Shown here in pieces: positions 44,571 through 58,400 of a stretch of 64,000 nucleotides of DNA (positions are counted from its first letter, which is position 1; each line of letters opens with the position of its first letter). The stretch is from contig JAVTVY010016198.1 in assembly GCA_036873755.1 (NCBI GenBank), positions 1 through 64,000 on the forward strand, written 5' to 3'. The DNA comes from Hanleya hanleyi (taxonomy: Eukaryota; Mollusca; Polyplacophora; Lepidopleurida; Hanleyidae). The notes under the pieces are model-generated. The model saw only the letters and a program-made list of their open reading frames with translations, was not told where the DNA came from and did not search any database. Made by a program: the position numbers and the translations under genes.

Positions 44571-47500
44571 TATTACGCTGGAAACTGAGAATGACAGAAC
44601 TTTGACATGTGCAGCTGCCACAGAATTGTTGGAAAACCCCTCGTTGGAATCTCCTCAGCCTCGTTTTGGAAAGCGGAAGTGGTTTTTGACATGTGCAGAG
44701 CGGAAGGCGTGATCAAGAAAATTGCACAACTTCCCAGCTGTTTTTCGGTAAATTTAGTTTACTTGACAAGAAGATGATGAAATATGTTGTACATTTACTT
44801 TACCCTGTATATAACAGTTGATAAGGAAAGATTTTCAGTGGAACTATTCATTTGAAAACAGGTAAACAGGTCACACGAGCATGCCATGAGTCGAGGGACG
44901 CACAGGTTGTTGTTGTTGTTGTCGGTTTCACAGACTCGCTGCTCGCACAACAACCTGACAACTGTCAGACATTCAGCACAATAATGTTGTCTGTTCGCTC
45001 ATATTTTAGTTTCACATGTGTGAGGTCTCCTGTTTTTGAAAAAGGAGGCTCAGAGCATTTTTCTGCATTCTAAAATGTCATTTTTCGTACTTCATTCTGA
45101 AGTCACTGAAATCTCGACTTTAGTGATCCGGTGATCACGCTAAACGAGAGTGGAGAACACTATGGTAGTCCAAGCTTCCTATAGGACCCTTCACGCCAGA
45201 TGACGGATAATTTCTGAGAGACGGTCTGGCTAGAGTCAGAGTTCTCTCCCATACAAAAAATACTGAGTTCAAATTTTTTATAACTTGAATTTCAACTTCA
45301 AAACACAAAAAATTCTGATTCAGTTTCAGTTACACATTCTTCAATCTATAGTGAGATATCTAATAATTCTATCTCTTTTGGATCGCATCTTATCTCGGCA
45401 TGCTCAATTAATTAAAAAAACTTTCATTAAAGGAGAAGTCTCCTCAATGTCATTTTACCTCCGAATTTGCTCTGTATATATTCTCCGTGAAATAAGGTGT
45501 TCCATGGAAATAATTCATTTGATGTGAGAATTTGTTATGTATTTACTTTGCTAAGAGAGGCTGTAGGGCGCCGCCATATTTGTACACGAAAGTGAGGATT
45601 CATTGGCTGTGACATTGTTCTTGTTCCATGTGATGTAACAGAGGTGATGTCATTGGTAGCTTCACATGTTCTTTTCGCCACAACGCTAACGTTAATTCGG
45701 CTTAGACGTCATTCTCCCTCAACTCTTGATGTAATTTTACCTGAACTCTGATGTATCTAATGGTGGCACCGTACGCTTTTGTAGCGTGAAATAAAAACGC
45801 TCAATCTCTGACATAAAATGGATTATTCCCGTAAAACACGTCAATTCACAAACTTAAAACACGTCAATTCACAATGAAATCATCAAGGAGATGTAGGGAG
45901 CAAAACCTGTTCAGGCGAGTTCTCCTTTAAAGAACATTTTCTTAGCCAACATCATGAAGAGCAATCCATCTGCGAACAGTTTTGAACAGTCAGAGTGGAA
46001 GATAGGCAGAATGTTATTGGAAATTGACTTCTAATGAGTTTTTCCAAGTCATTGAATTATTAAATACCTTACCTTATGGCAGATTCTAAGATATTCTAGG
46101 CCACGTGCATGTCAAATTTTTCAACACATTAAAAATCAATTTTATTACCAGTTGCAGATATTTTATAAGTCAAAATTATAAAGAATATTGAGTTCTAACA
46201 TGAATATCAAGCATAGGTCACGCAATGAAATGATTTTATATATTTTCAAATTTTTATGTCGAGAACAACTGAAAGTTTGACAGCAAATATTCCCAAAGAA
46301 AAAGTGGCCATCTTTGATACGCATTTTAGATAATAGGTGATCTAAATCCTGTAGATTTAACGCTTTGATGTGTTAAATCTGAGCTTGTTCTTGTGTGATA
46401 AATGTTATTTTTTTAATTTTAGGTTGTTCAACTATTTTAAAAAAGCCTTGCAATCGTTGGCTGTGAACGTCAGGTCAATTTGTCAAGAACGCTGACGATC
46501 ACACGGCTGAATAGTACGGTGTGAAAAATGTGCTAAAATGTCCACGCGACTGTAGAACCATCCATGGCCTCCAATACTTTTTCGCGAGTTGGTCAAATTA
46601 ATCAGTGTAACAATTTTAACGTGTTCAACGTGTTCAACGTCATTCATATGCTGTGATCGTGAAATTGGTCAAACTTCGACATAAACGATCACACACATTC
46701 GACCTTTCACCTCTCGTACAGCTTTGCCGGATGAGCCTCGTTTTCGTCCTTTCTCGGCGCCATTTGCAAAAGTGTGTTGTTCGGGCATGGTAAAGTCTTC
46801 TCGTTTATCAAGTTTTCGTTATTTCTTCGGTTTCAGTTGTTGGTCCAATACAATAACGTTCGCTACAATAACATTCGCTTCAAGCGACGAGCGTAACTTT
46901 ATCGATGATTGTTCGATATTTGTACATTTTTAGTTCATGAAATTAATACCAGGTTGTCGGGTCGAACTCAACAACAACCACTTGCTGCTTTCACCACGTG
47001 TAATCATGTGTCTGGTACCCTTTGAGTTCGATCGTTAGTTCATGACCAACAGTAAGGCCACACCTTGAATATAGGAGCTAAATGTTATAATTCCTCTAGA
47101 AGTGTAATTTCACGGGTCCTTGCTCTGGAATAATTATTTTTCTATTATTTTGACTCCAGATAGTCATATAAAAGAAAATAATCCATTCAAAAGCGAATTT
47201 TAATTTTCCGTCTGTCTGGGACCAAATGGCCTAGTTTATCTTGGAATCTGCCTTATATTACAGGCTGCCAACAGACTGCCTTAATGACATGTGATCAGTC
47301 ATGTGAGTTCAGGCGTAGCATTTCGTGCAAACTTCTTGGAAATCCAAGCAGATTCTCACAATCCAACTCTATACGAATCCACGGGAATCAGCTCTCTCAT
47401 TTCTATTAGGAATCCACGGGAATCCAAAGCTCTCATTTCTATGTAAATTTGCTAACATTTTATGGGAATCTGTTGGGGGTTTCGATTAATTATATTGTAT

Positions 47501-48150
47501 TCATGAGTGCTGACAGTTATCCGATTTCCGTGGAAAAGCAAGCACTGTTAGTTGAACTTCTCATATTTCGTAATAAATCTGACAAACCGCCTGGAATATA
47601 TTAGCTGGTAGGCCGTATATGCAAAACCGCAACTATAATTACTATATTTTCAAGCCACTAGATTTCCATCAACAAATTCACACCTCCTGTAAAATCTTGC
47701 ACTCAGATAATCCAAATTTAAATGCACACAAGGAAGCACTCTAATTTAAATGTCTCCCTACTGTTATACTGGTACGCCTACATGTATCATACATGCACTC
47801 CTATTTAAACCACTTGTGCTGGTCCATGTGTGAAAGTTTGTCAGTTATTTACCAATGAGCGGTGGATCTCTCCGGGTACTCCAGCTTCCTCCGCCAACCA
47901 AACTGGCTGTCACCATATTAGTGAAATAACCTTCAGTGTGATATTACACCCCCCCCCCCCCCCTCCACCAATCGTAAACCACTTTATGAGATACATTTAG
48001 GTGAATATTTGCTGTTAAAACATGAGGTTGGGGAGGGGGGCGGGGGTGTTACAGTTTCTCCTACATATATGTATCCTGAGCTGTTTTCGTATCTATTTAG
48101 TTTCAGAAATTCAAAGTAACTGAAGCCATTAACCAGTATCGTTGGTGACG
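44571..48150. other. Intergenic region between C2orf76 and NFX1 (divergent)
   Basis: Includes ETS-like cggaagt at 44674 near C2orf76. At about 46700-46789, a segment with ttctcggcgccatttgc followed by gtaaagt could be a 5' non-coding exon of NFX1. A poly-C run lies at about 47948. The acceptor-like tatttagtttcag at about 48094-48106 precedes the NFX1 start codon, which supports an upstream untranslated exon. No other gene is seen. Confidence 0.4.
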
Positions 48151-49426
48151 ATGGATCAAAACTACCCATACTTTAACCAAGTGTACTATCCCCAGACTTC
48201 AGCCACTGTGTACGTGCCTGGTGGACCGCAATACCAGCTACCTAACACAGTTTACCAGTATCAAACAATGACTGCTCCTGGTCCGATGCCAGTCGTTGTG
48301 TGCCCCGAAAATTACCCTGTGATGAGTTTACCAGTAAGTTATCCCCCTATGCCAGGGGAGGTAACTCTTGAACAGTATTCCGGGGCAGAGATGCCATCCA
48401 GTTCCTCGCCAGCTGATGCCGATAATTTTGTGCAAGGTAATGATGACAGACGATTGGAGCAGCCATCTCGTAATGCGAATCAGAGAGAGAGAGGAAGGGG
48501 GAGGGGCAACTGGAACGGGCGTGGTCGATCCCGAGGGCGTTACAATGACAGACAAGCATCTGGAGCACCTCGTGATAACTTGGAAGAATATTCTACAAAG
48601 TATTCCGACAATAGTGATCCAAATAATCCTAGTACTAGCAGTGCAACTCCGAGTCAGACGCAAAATAATAACTACAGCCAAAACCGATCCTACCAAACCA
48701 AGGGGAATAACTCCAGGTATCAAAACTCCGGACCCCGTCAAGACAGGCCCGTTCAAAGTAGACATAGACAAGAGAGATATCATGAGAGAGAAAGTGATGG
48801 ATATAATGAGACTTATAGACACAGCACATCTACTTATAATTATGATAATAGGAGAACATTTAGAAATTCTAACAGAAGTGGACAACAACAACAGGGTTAT
48901 AGGGATAATGGCAGAGACAGAGATTATAATTATGGAAGGTATGATAGGTATGAAAAAGAAAAGCGCGCAGGAACAAACTTTGAAAATTCAAATAAATCTT
49001 CTTCACGGTCTGCAAATTCTGGAAATCAGGGTCGGAGTCAGTCCAGGAACATTCCTGATGGCTTTGCTAATTTGACTGATGAAGAAAAGGAACAATTAAG
49101 CACAGGGAACGAGGATGTTCTTTTGACAGAGGTGACCCGTCAAGCGGATCAGGGTCACTCCAGTCTTGTAGACAAGGTAGCAGATTTGATAGGTTCCAAA
49201 AATCAAGGAAAGTCGGGGCAACCACCTGGCAAAAGGGCCGCTAATTCCAGGGGTGACATCGATGGAAAGAGGTCACAGGGACGTGAGGGAAGTGACAGAG
49301 AAGAAACTCGAAAATCTTTCAAAGGCAGAGATGGGCCAACTTCAAGAAGTGGGAATAATTCCAAACAATTCGTCCAGAGAAAGCGGGAGGTGATGAATTC
49401 GGGGCCCTCTGTCGAGACACAAAGAG
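48151..49426 (+). CDS. NFX1: NFX1 coding exon 1
   Basis: ATG at 48151 ([15 protein letters not shown]). The open frame reaches slightly upstream only through a TTG. Encodes the low-complexity region including [19 protein letters not shown] (residues 112-130), then LTDEEKEQL at about residue 310. Donor gtgggt after QRG gives phase 1. Large ORFs in other frames here are shadows. Confidence 0.9.
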
Positions 49427-52400
49427 GTGGGTACATTCTGTCCTGGGTTGGCAATTAATTTGACACGCCAGTCATGATTATGGACTCATCAGTCCAGGCG
49501 AAAAGTGACCTGTTCAGTCAAGGTTGACTCCCTTTATCATTTTTATGAAAGTTTTCTGATCGTAGTGCATTCTGACCTGGACTGGTCAGTCATAGTTATT
49601 GATGTACATGTAATCAGACTAATTTTCCCACCCTATGACAGAATAATTCGAGCTACCGTACTGGTAAACAGTAACACAGGTGCACCTTTTCATGCCTTTA
49701 AGTCTTGTATTTAAACATTTATTCTAAACTCGAACAAGTCAGTCATGTACATGTAGGCCAGTTATTGATCAGTGCTGTAGAGATTGGTACTTTAATAGGA
49801 TGGGGACCTTGGAATATCGAGCATGTGCAATACCTATGTATTTCGGTTGTCTATGTCCTGATAAACACATCCCTCAGTAGGATAACCTGGGCAAGTAGTT
49901 AACCCTACCTGGTCTTGGTGGGGGGGCACTCAGCCCCCTGTTGGTTTTTTGCTCGTATCTGGAACAACAAACAATTGAGAGCTGAAACTCCGTGACTTTT
50001 TAGATTATAATATTGGGGTCATTTTGAGCCTATTTGCATGATCCCCTGAGCAGAGGATCATGGGTAAATTCAAAATGGCGGCCATGTGGGGGTACCAGAA
50101 AAGTGATGTTTCCGCCATATTTCTTCCAAATTTTTGCATTTCTGTACGGAAAAGTGGGTGAAACTTATTTTATTTCATATCAGATTATTATTTACTGATT
50201 TATCATGCAGTTTTTGCGAAGAAAAAACAAAAATAAAACAATTCGAAGATTTTGACCGAAAAATCGGCCAAAAATGCTCTTTTTGAAAATGTCGTCACCA
50301 TGGCGGCCATCTTGGATTTTTTTACATTTTCTTGTAGAGCTTGACCCAAAGATATAGTGTGGTAAGTTTCAGCCCTCTAGCCTTAGCGATATTAGCGAAA
50401 ATATATAGTGACCCCCCCCCCCCAGGCTGCGGTACACCCCAAATCGCCCAGGCCAGATACATCTCCTGTCCCCAATGCCATGCATCGGCCATTATCATCA
50501 CATGTCACAAGTTTTACGATTTTGTTATCGCCAGCCCATACTGCAACATTCCATTCATTTCTCCTTTATTGGAATAAGCTTCTTCCTTATTTGCCAGTGT
50601 AAAATCCACAACCTTGTGTGAAGCCTTCATCAAATCTTTTTTTTTTTTTTTCTTTACATCTTTTAGCTGTTTGGATTAGAGATTATGAAATAGTCAATAA
50701 CCAAATGTTTTACGGGCCTTTCTAACAATTCGGAGTTTTGACAAGGACTTCACGAATGGTCCTGGCCGGGTTTCTCACTGGTGAATGAGGATACAGTTTA
50801 GTCCATTTAAAGAGAGCGGTACGTAGCGGTAAGGGCAGTAAAACTTGAAAAACAAGCCTATCCAGAACAATTAAATATCTTGATATCACACTTACAGGGG
50901 TCGAAATTTACACCTGTCTACCTGTCCCTGACAGGTAATTTTTGAAAGAGACAGGTAGAGAAATAAAGTACCTGTCTCCAGTGACAGGTGGCCAACAAAT
51001 ATTTTTTGGTGTTCAAATTATATCTTTGACAAAATTCATTCAAAACAGCTGCTAAATCAGTGCATGGAAACAGGATATGATATCATTACTTTATCGGTAG
51101 CTTGCAACATGTAGTTTTGTCATTAATCTTGAATTACATGTATTTGACAATTTCAATGATCACATGTTCAGGTCATCCTTGAAGGTGACAGGCCAGCTAC
51201 TTGGTCACCTGTCTCGTGAAACAGGTAAATTATTTTGAATATTTCGACCTCTGCGCTTTTTAAATGTAGCAATATTTGTATCAACATGGGACAATTTTGT
51301 TGGAAATGTTTCGTTTCGATATATGAATGCTGACCTGCCTACAAAATGCAGGCTATGTGAGATACACTGGGTATCTTTTGCCAATCGAAGGGTAAGGATA
51401 CCCCGGCCTAAATTTCATGATATAAATGCCATTTCTCTTTCCATTGCAGACAGTTTAATAGAACAGCTCCATAACAGTGACTATGAATGTATGGTGTGCT
51501 GTAGCAATGTTCGTTGTGAAGTGGCCATCTGGAGTTGTAATAACTGCTATCATATCTTTCATCTGTTCTGTATCAAGAAATGGGCACGCAGTCCAGCTGC
51601 TGTCATTGAAGGTAAACAATCATATAATTTACGGAACCCCTCAATCATATGTATGATGACGTGTAATTTGCCACCGTAAAATCTGAGGTGATCAAATTTA
51701 TCAGAAGAAGTTGACAGAATCATGCAGATAATATCCATTATTACTTCGTTATTTCAATGAGTTTAGAAGGGTGATTAAATTTATTAAAACAGCTTGAATT
51801 TTGTCCCCAAAATTGAGACTGATTGAATTTTGATCGGGGGATTGAATTATTAGATGGATTACTGTATATCAGTTAAACCGGTTAGAAATTTTAACTGATA
51901 ATACCAATGGGCTTCTTCCGATGTCAATTTTGAATAATAGATTCACTGATATACATGTATGACCAGGGCCTGATCCAGGCCGTTTTTGAACCCGTTATAA
52001 CGGGTTTGGGCGCCATGAATTTGGGCGCCCCAAAACAAAAAAACAAAAAAAATATTTTTGTTAGCAAATTCCCTCTGAACAGGCTGAAACCTATATTAAT
52101 GCAATTACTATTGCCAAATATTAAGTTATCAGGCTGTATTTAGACCATTCAATACTCCCACAGCTTCCATGGGCTTCGACAGTCCCACATCGCGGCCTAT
52201 TTCACTATAACTTATCACACTCTGCGCCAGGTAAGGGTGCCCAAACTAAAAGTCTAGATCAGGCCCTGATGACTGACAACAGCTCTCTACAGCATTAATT
52301 TCTGGGTAGTTTGTTTTGATTTTGACCTATGCTTATACAATGAGGGAGAATATAAACTACTGACACATTGTCATCTTAAAGTTTCCATAATTATTATCAA

Positions 52401-55400
52401 TGACTATGTAAGCATAATGGTTCTTTCTTTGTATGGTACAAATGTAATTTAAAGTTTTCAATCCTGTACCAGGGCAAATCTGATACAATGTAAGAATTGT
52501 AAGGGCAATGTAAGAAATTTATTTGTTGACATTTTAGGTGGGAAATCACATCAATGTTGGATTGGGTTGGGTTTATGTTGGGATTCAGCTTATATTTCTT
52601 TTACCTGAGGATGGGGCAGTAATTAATTTTGGTTGAAGTTCAGGTGGGGATTCACTTCAAATATTTTCCCCTAGTTAGTTGGGCATCATAGTATTTTAAT
52701 AACTGCTATTTGCTAAGCCCATACTAAACCCGACTCTGACTCTACATTATTACTTGTTAAAATAATCCCGAGATATCTCCCAGAAATTTATGCTACTATA
52801 CAGCCAATGAGTGAATATTTCATTTGAAATTATATCTGGAAAAGCCTTTCATTTTGAGGATACCATTTTGTTGGTGGAGCACAGATGAAGTGGTGGGAGG
52901 ACTTGGAAATGCTAGCCGTCCGTCCTTCCGTCCCTCCGTCCGTCCGTCCCACATCTTGTGAACGCGATATCTTGAGAACAATTCGACCAATCGACTTCAA
53001 ACTCGAGAAGTTGTTTCACATCAGTTAGACGGCCATTGGTATTGATTTTCACTGAGGTACGTAATCCAAGATGGCTGCCATCGACCATATTGGATTCTGT
53101 CTGTCCCACATCTTGTGAACGCGATATCTCGAGAACAATTCGACCAATCGACTTCAAACTTGGAAAGGTTCTTCACATCAGGCAGACAGCCATTGGTATT
53201 GATTTTCACTGAGGTACATAATCCAAGATGGCTGCCATTGACATATTGGATTCTGTCCGTCCCACATCTTGTCAACGCGATATCTCGAGAACAATTCAAC
53301 CAATCGACTTTAAACTTGAGAAGGTGCTTCACATCAATTAGACGGCCATTGGTATTGATTTTCACTGAGGTACGTAATCCAAGATGGCTGCCATTGACCA
53401 TATTGGATTCCATCCATCCCAGATCTTGTGAACGCGATATCTCGAGAACAATTCAACCAATCGACTTCAAACTTGGGAAGGTTCTTCACATCAGTTAGAT
53501 GGCCATTGGTATTGATTTTCACTGAGGTACGTAATCCAAGATGGCTGCCATTGACCATATTGGATTCTGTCCGTCACACATTTTGTGAACGCGATATCTC
53601 GAGAAGAATTCGACCAATTGACTTCAAACTTGAGAATGGGGCTTTGCATCAATTCGACGGCCATTGGTATTGATTTTCACTGAGGTACGTAATCCAAGAT
53701 GGCGGCCATGGACCATATTGGATTCACTCCGTCCCACATCTTGTGAACGCGGTATCTCGAGAACAAGTCAACCAATCGACTTCAAACTTGGGAAGGTTTT
53801 TCACATCAGTTAGACGGCCATTGGTATTGATTTTCACTGAGGTACGTAATCCAAGATGGCTGCCATTGACCATATTGGATTCCATCCATCCCAGATCTTG
53901 TGAACGCGATATCTCGAGAACAATTTGACCAATCGACTTCAAACTTTGGAAGGTTCTTCACGTCAGTGAGGCGGCCATTGGTATTGATTTTCCGAGGTAT
54001 GTAATCCAAGATGGCTGCCATTGACCATATTGGATTCTGTCTGTCCCACATTTTGTGAACGCGATATCTCGAGAACAGTTCGACCAATTGACTTCAAACT
54101 TGAGAATGGGGCTTTGCATCAGTTAGACGGCCATTGGTATTGATTTTTGCTGAGGTACGTAATCCAAGATGGCTGCCATTGACATATTGGATTCCATCTG
54201 TCTTGCATCTTGTGAAAGCGATACCTCGAGAACAGTTCGACCAATCGACTTCAAACTTGGGAAGGTTCTTCACATCTTTTAGATGGTCATTGGTATTGAT
54301 TTTCACTGAGGTAGTATGTAATTCAAGATGGTTGCCATTGACAATCTTGGATTCTGTCCATCCTGCATGTTGTGAACATGATATTTTAAGAACAACTCAA
54401 CCAATCGACTTCAAACTTGAGAAGGTGCTTCACATCAGTTAGATGGCCATTGGTATTGATTTTCACTGAGGTACGTAATCCAAGATCGCTGCCATTGACC
54501 ATCTTGGATTCTGTCCGTCTCGCATCTTGTGAACGCGGTATCGTGAGATCAATTGGTTCGATTGACTTCAAACTTGAGAAGGTGCTTCACATCAGTTAGA
54601 CGGCCATTGGTATTGATTTTCATTGAGGTAGTATGTAATCCAAGATGGCTGCCATTGACCATCTTGGATTTCACTCGCCCATATTGTACCCATCTGTGTT
54701 GTGAACGTCTTGATCTATTCCACCCATCGATTTATAAACATCACCATCCACAAATCCATATACAACTACAGACTTGCATTCCAGTGTTACACTACCCATT
54801 ACTGCTTCCCAAACCTCCTCAAATTGTCTCAATTCCAGATAAACGTCTCTTTCCACATACACATGTCCACTTTCCAAGTTATATTTAAGGAGATATTGGA
54901 AATGTATATACTGTGCACTCTCAAACAGGCTACTTGGCGGAGGACCTGCTAGCTACTCAGCTTGTTTATACTAGATATTAGCTGGAACAGACCACTGTGA
55001 TGTAAGGACCATTCAAGCCCTGTGTGGAGGTTGAGCAGGACCATTCGAAAAACATGGACAGGGATTATATTATGTACAATATCATCTTGAATCTGATACT
55101 AACAAAGTGAACACACTTACAATTTGTGTTGTATTTTATTCTTTACAGTTGGAGGAGGTTGGAGGTGCCCAGGTTGTCAGAATGTCACAGAAAAAGTCCC
55201 CAACCAATATCGCTGTTTTTGTGGTAGGTTGAAAATAACTCACTTATCGGTGAATTTGATTATGGCAAACTAAAAAAAATGGTGAGTCAGCATGAAGCTC
55301 ACTTAGTTCAGATTACCTCTAATTGCGCAAATTAAAAATTCATACAACCCATTTTAGTGTACTTGTAAAAACTCAGATAACAGTATTGAATCATATGTTA

Positions 55401-58400
55401 ACGTTCTTAGGGTTGAACAAATATTGCCTCATGCATAATACAAATTGAAGATTATGTTGTTATCCTGGGATAAGAGATAACTCATCCAGTGTTTGTTACA
55501 ATAATTTTGCGGTAAAAGTGACAAAAAGTCCATTTATTTAATGGACTGCAATATATGTCATGTATTATTGTGCAAATTAGATGCACAACTATTTCTTTAA
55601 TACCCTCTGATGCAGATATATGGATTGTCCATTGTCGTCATGAATTGACCATTGTCCATTGTATTCATGAATTTTTTTTTAGGAAAAAAAGCCTTTTTCA
55701 CCTCCACTTTTAGTGAACCATTTTCCCTAACCTGTCATTGCATGCCGAAGCAGGCTGAGGGTTTGTATTCCATAAACATGCCCTCCTGCCAACTCTGTTG
55801 AATCTTTGGACAGGCTGGTATGACACTCTGGTACAATCTCATTATGCCCCCCCTCTAACTAGAGGGGGGGCATATAGCGATCGCTTTGTCCGTCCGTCCG
55901 TCTGTCCGTCTGTCCGTCCGAATTTCTTGTCCGAGCAATATCTCGGTTAATATTTGATGGACAGGATTGAAACTTGCATGGAATGTGGCTAGTGCCTCGT
56001 AGATGTGCAGCGTTGAGTTTTTTCCGAGTTCCGGTATAATTTTCAAGAGTTATGGCCCTTTTTCTGAAATCTCTGTGAATGGGACTTGTCCGGGCTGGAT
56101 CTTGGTTAATATTGTATAGACAAGTATGAAATTTGCATGATATGTGGTCAGTGCCCCACAGTTGTGCAGCGTAAAGTTTCTTCACGTTTCGCTTATATTT
56201 TCAAGAGTTATGGCCCTTTGTTCCTGAATTCTTCGTGAATTGGGACTTGTCCGGGCTGGATCTCGGTTAATATTGTATGGACAATTATGAAATTTGCAGG
56301 ATATGTTGTCAGTGCCCTGTAGTTGTGCAGCGTGAAGTTTCTCCGCGTTTCACATATATTTTCAAGAGTTATGGCCCTTTTTTCTTTAAATTTGTGTGAA
56401 TTGGGACTTGTCCGGGCTTGATCTCGGTTAATATTGTATGGACAATTATGAAATTTGCAGGATATGTTGTCAGTGCCCTGTAGTTGTGCAGCGTGAAGTT
56501 TCTCCGCGTTTCGCATATATTTTCAAGAGTTATGGCCCTTTTTTGTTCAAATTTGTGTGAATTGGGACTTGTCCGGGCTGGATCTCGGTTAATATTGTAT
56601 GGACAATTATGAAATTTGCAGGATATGTGGTCAGTGCCCTGTAGTTGTGCAGCGTGAAGTTTCTCCACATTTCGCGTATATTTTCAACAGTTATGGCCCT
56701 TTTTCTTCAAATCTTTGAGACTTGTAGGGCTGGATCTCGGTTAATATTGTATGGACAAGTATGAAATTTGCATGATATGTGGTCAGTGACCCATTGGTGT
56801 GCAGCGTGAAGTTTCTCTGCTTTCGGTTATATTTTCAAGAGTTATGGCCCTTTGTTTATCAAAACTAAAGTGAATGGGATATATTCATTTGTCCAGGCTG
56901 GATCTCAGTCCATAACCAATTTGGACCAGAAAAATGGCTATATTATATGTTATCCTACATTCCAAAGCAGACAACATAGGTCCTGAAATTAAAGTATGAA
57001 GTTGCCCCAAAAAGAGTGAATTGGGTGCAAAATTCAAAGTTCACTGATCGCTTCATAATTTCACCACAATATACTCCCAAGGAATGTAGGTCTCATAACC
57101 AGGTCACATTTTCGGATTTGGCGAAAGCCCTGGCGACAATCTTGCATCGAAACATCGTATTATCACTTGTTGGCTGATACTTGGAATATGTATTATGTGA
57201 GGCATGGCAAAAAAAGTGACAGAAACAGAATTTTTATAATTATCCAAATTAGGCCTCCACCAACCAATAAACAACAGAACAATGGCGGGGCAGTGTCGGA
57301 TTAAAGCGGAAGGGGGGGCATACAATTGAGCAATCTCTGATTGCTTCCTTCCTGTGTTTTTATTGCATCAGATTTTATACCTCCTAATGTCAGATATATA
57401 TCCTCTGATTGCACTGGGGTTGAAATCGTGGCTCGCAGCTTTTGGCCAATCAGTATTGTCTGCTTGTAAAGAGAACAGAGTGGGCTCCGCATGGCACAGC
57501 TAAACAAGACATTGTAACGTGTATTCTTGTGAAATAATTTAGCATAAAGTTTGTTAATTGTTTCGCAAGATATACTGAATGCATTCTCCATCTCTTTCGT
57601 ATGTACAGAAACATGCTCTTTCGATACTGACCAAATGCAGATGCGTGCCATGTTTTTCTGCACATTGCAGTCAGAGGGTGTTACACCGGCTTTTAGGGGG
57701 TTACAAACTCTGACAGTGGGAAAATGGTATCAACTTACATGTAGACCATTAGACTGTGCAGATGGGAGGTAGTCTGGGTTTATTGATTTCACATCATGTT
57801 ACACCAGATTTTGCATATTTACAGTCGGTTACACCAGAATTGCATATTTACAGTCGGTAACCCATGTCAAGTCAGCATGGTTTTACATGTAGTTGTATTG
57901 TATTGTTATCGCTCCTGTGGCAATGTATTTATCCAGGTAAACAGTTAGATCCACCTTGGGACAGATACGAGATCCCTCACAGCTGTGGTGAAGTCTGCGG
58001 TAAACAGAGGAATACGAGTTGTCCTCATCCCTGTAATATGTAAGTATAGATACTCAGTACTACGAACACATGTTGACCAGAATATAAAACTCGCCTGTCC
58101 GAAAATCAAAATTTCCTAGATTTTTCGCTACCTCTGGGCTTGTTTTTCCTGTCTGTCTCATGTTAAAGTTTCGCCTATCCAGATGTAAAATTACTGGTCT
58201 GATAGACAGTTGGACACTCTCTGGATATCACTGTTTATGTGATCAGACATAGATAGAGCTGTAACTTCATTAAAGTTATGGTACCGGTATTAATGATCTG
58301 AATACAATGAATGGTAATATAATACAAACCTATGTTATTAGCCATGGTCATGTGGTACACTCAAAGTCTTCAGAATAGTATCATAGCCTTAGACAAACTT

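Noticed and set aside
48328..49075. Overlapping ORFs of 187 aa (minus) and 235 aa (plus, other frame)
   Set aside because: They are shadows of the long low-complexity first exon of NFX1, whose frame is supported by phase and homology.
53021..54888. Many 60-130 aa ORFs on both strands
   Set aside because: All are produced by the ~157-bp tandem array; the peptides merely repeat the unit.
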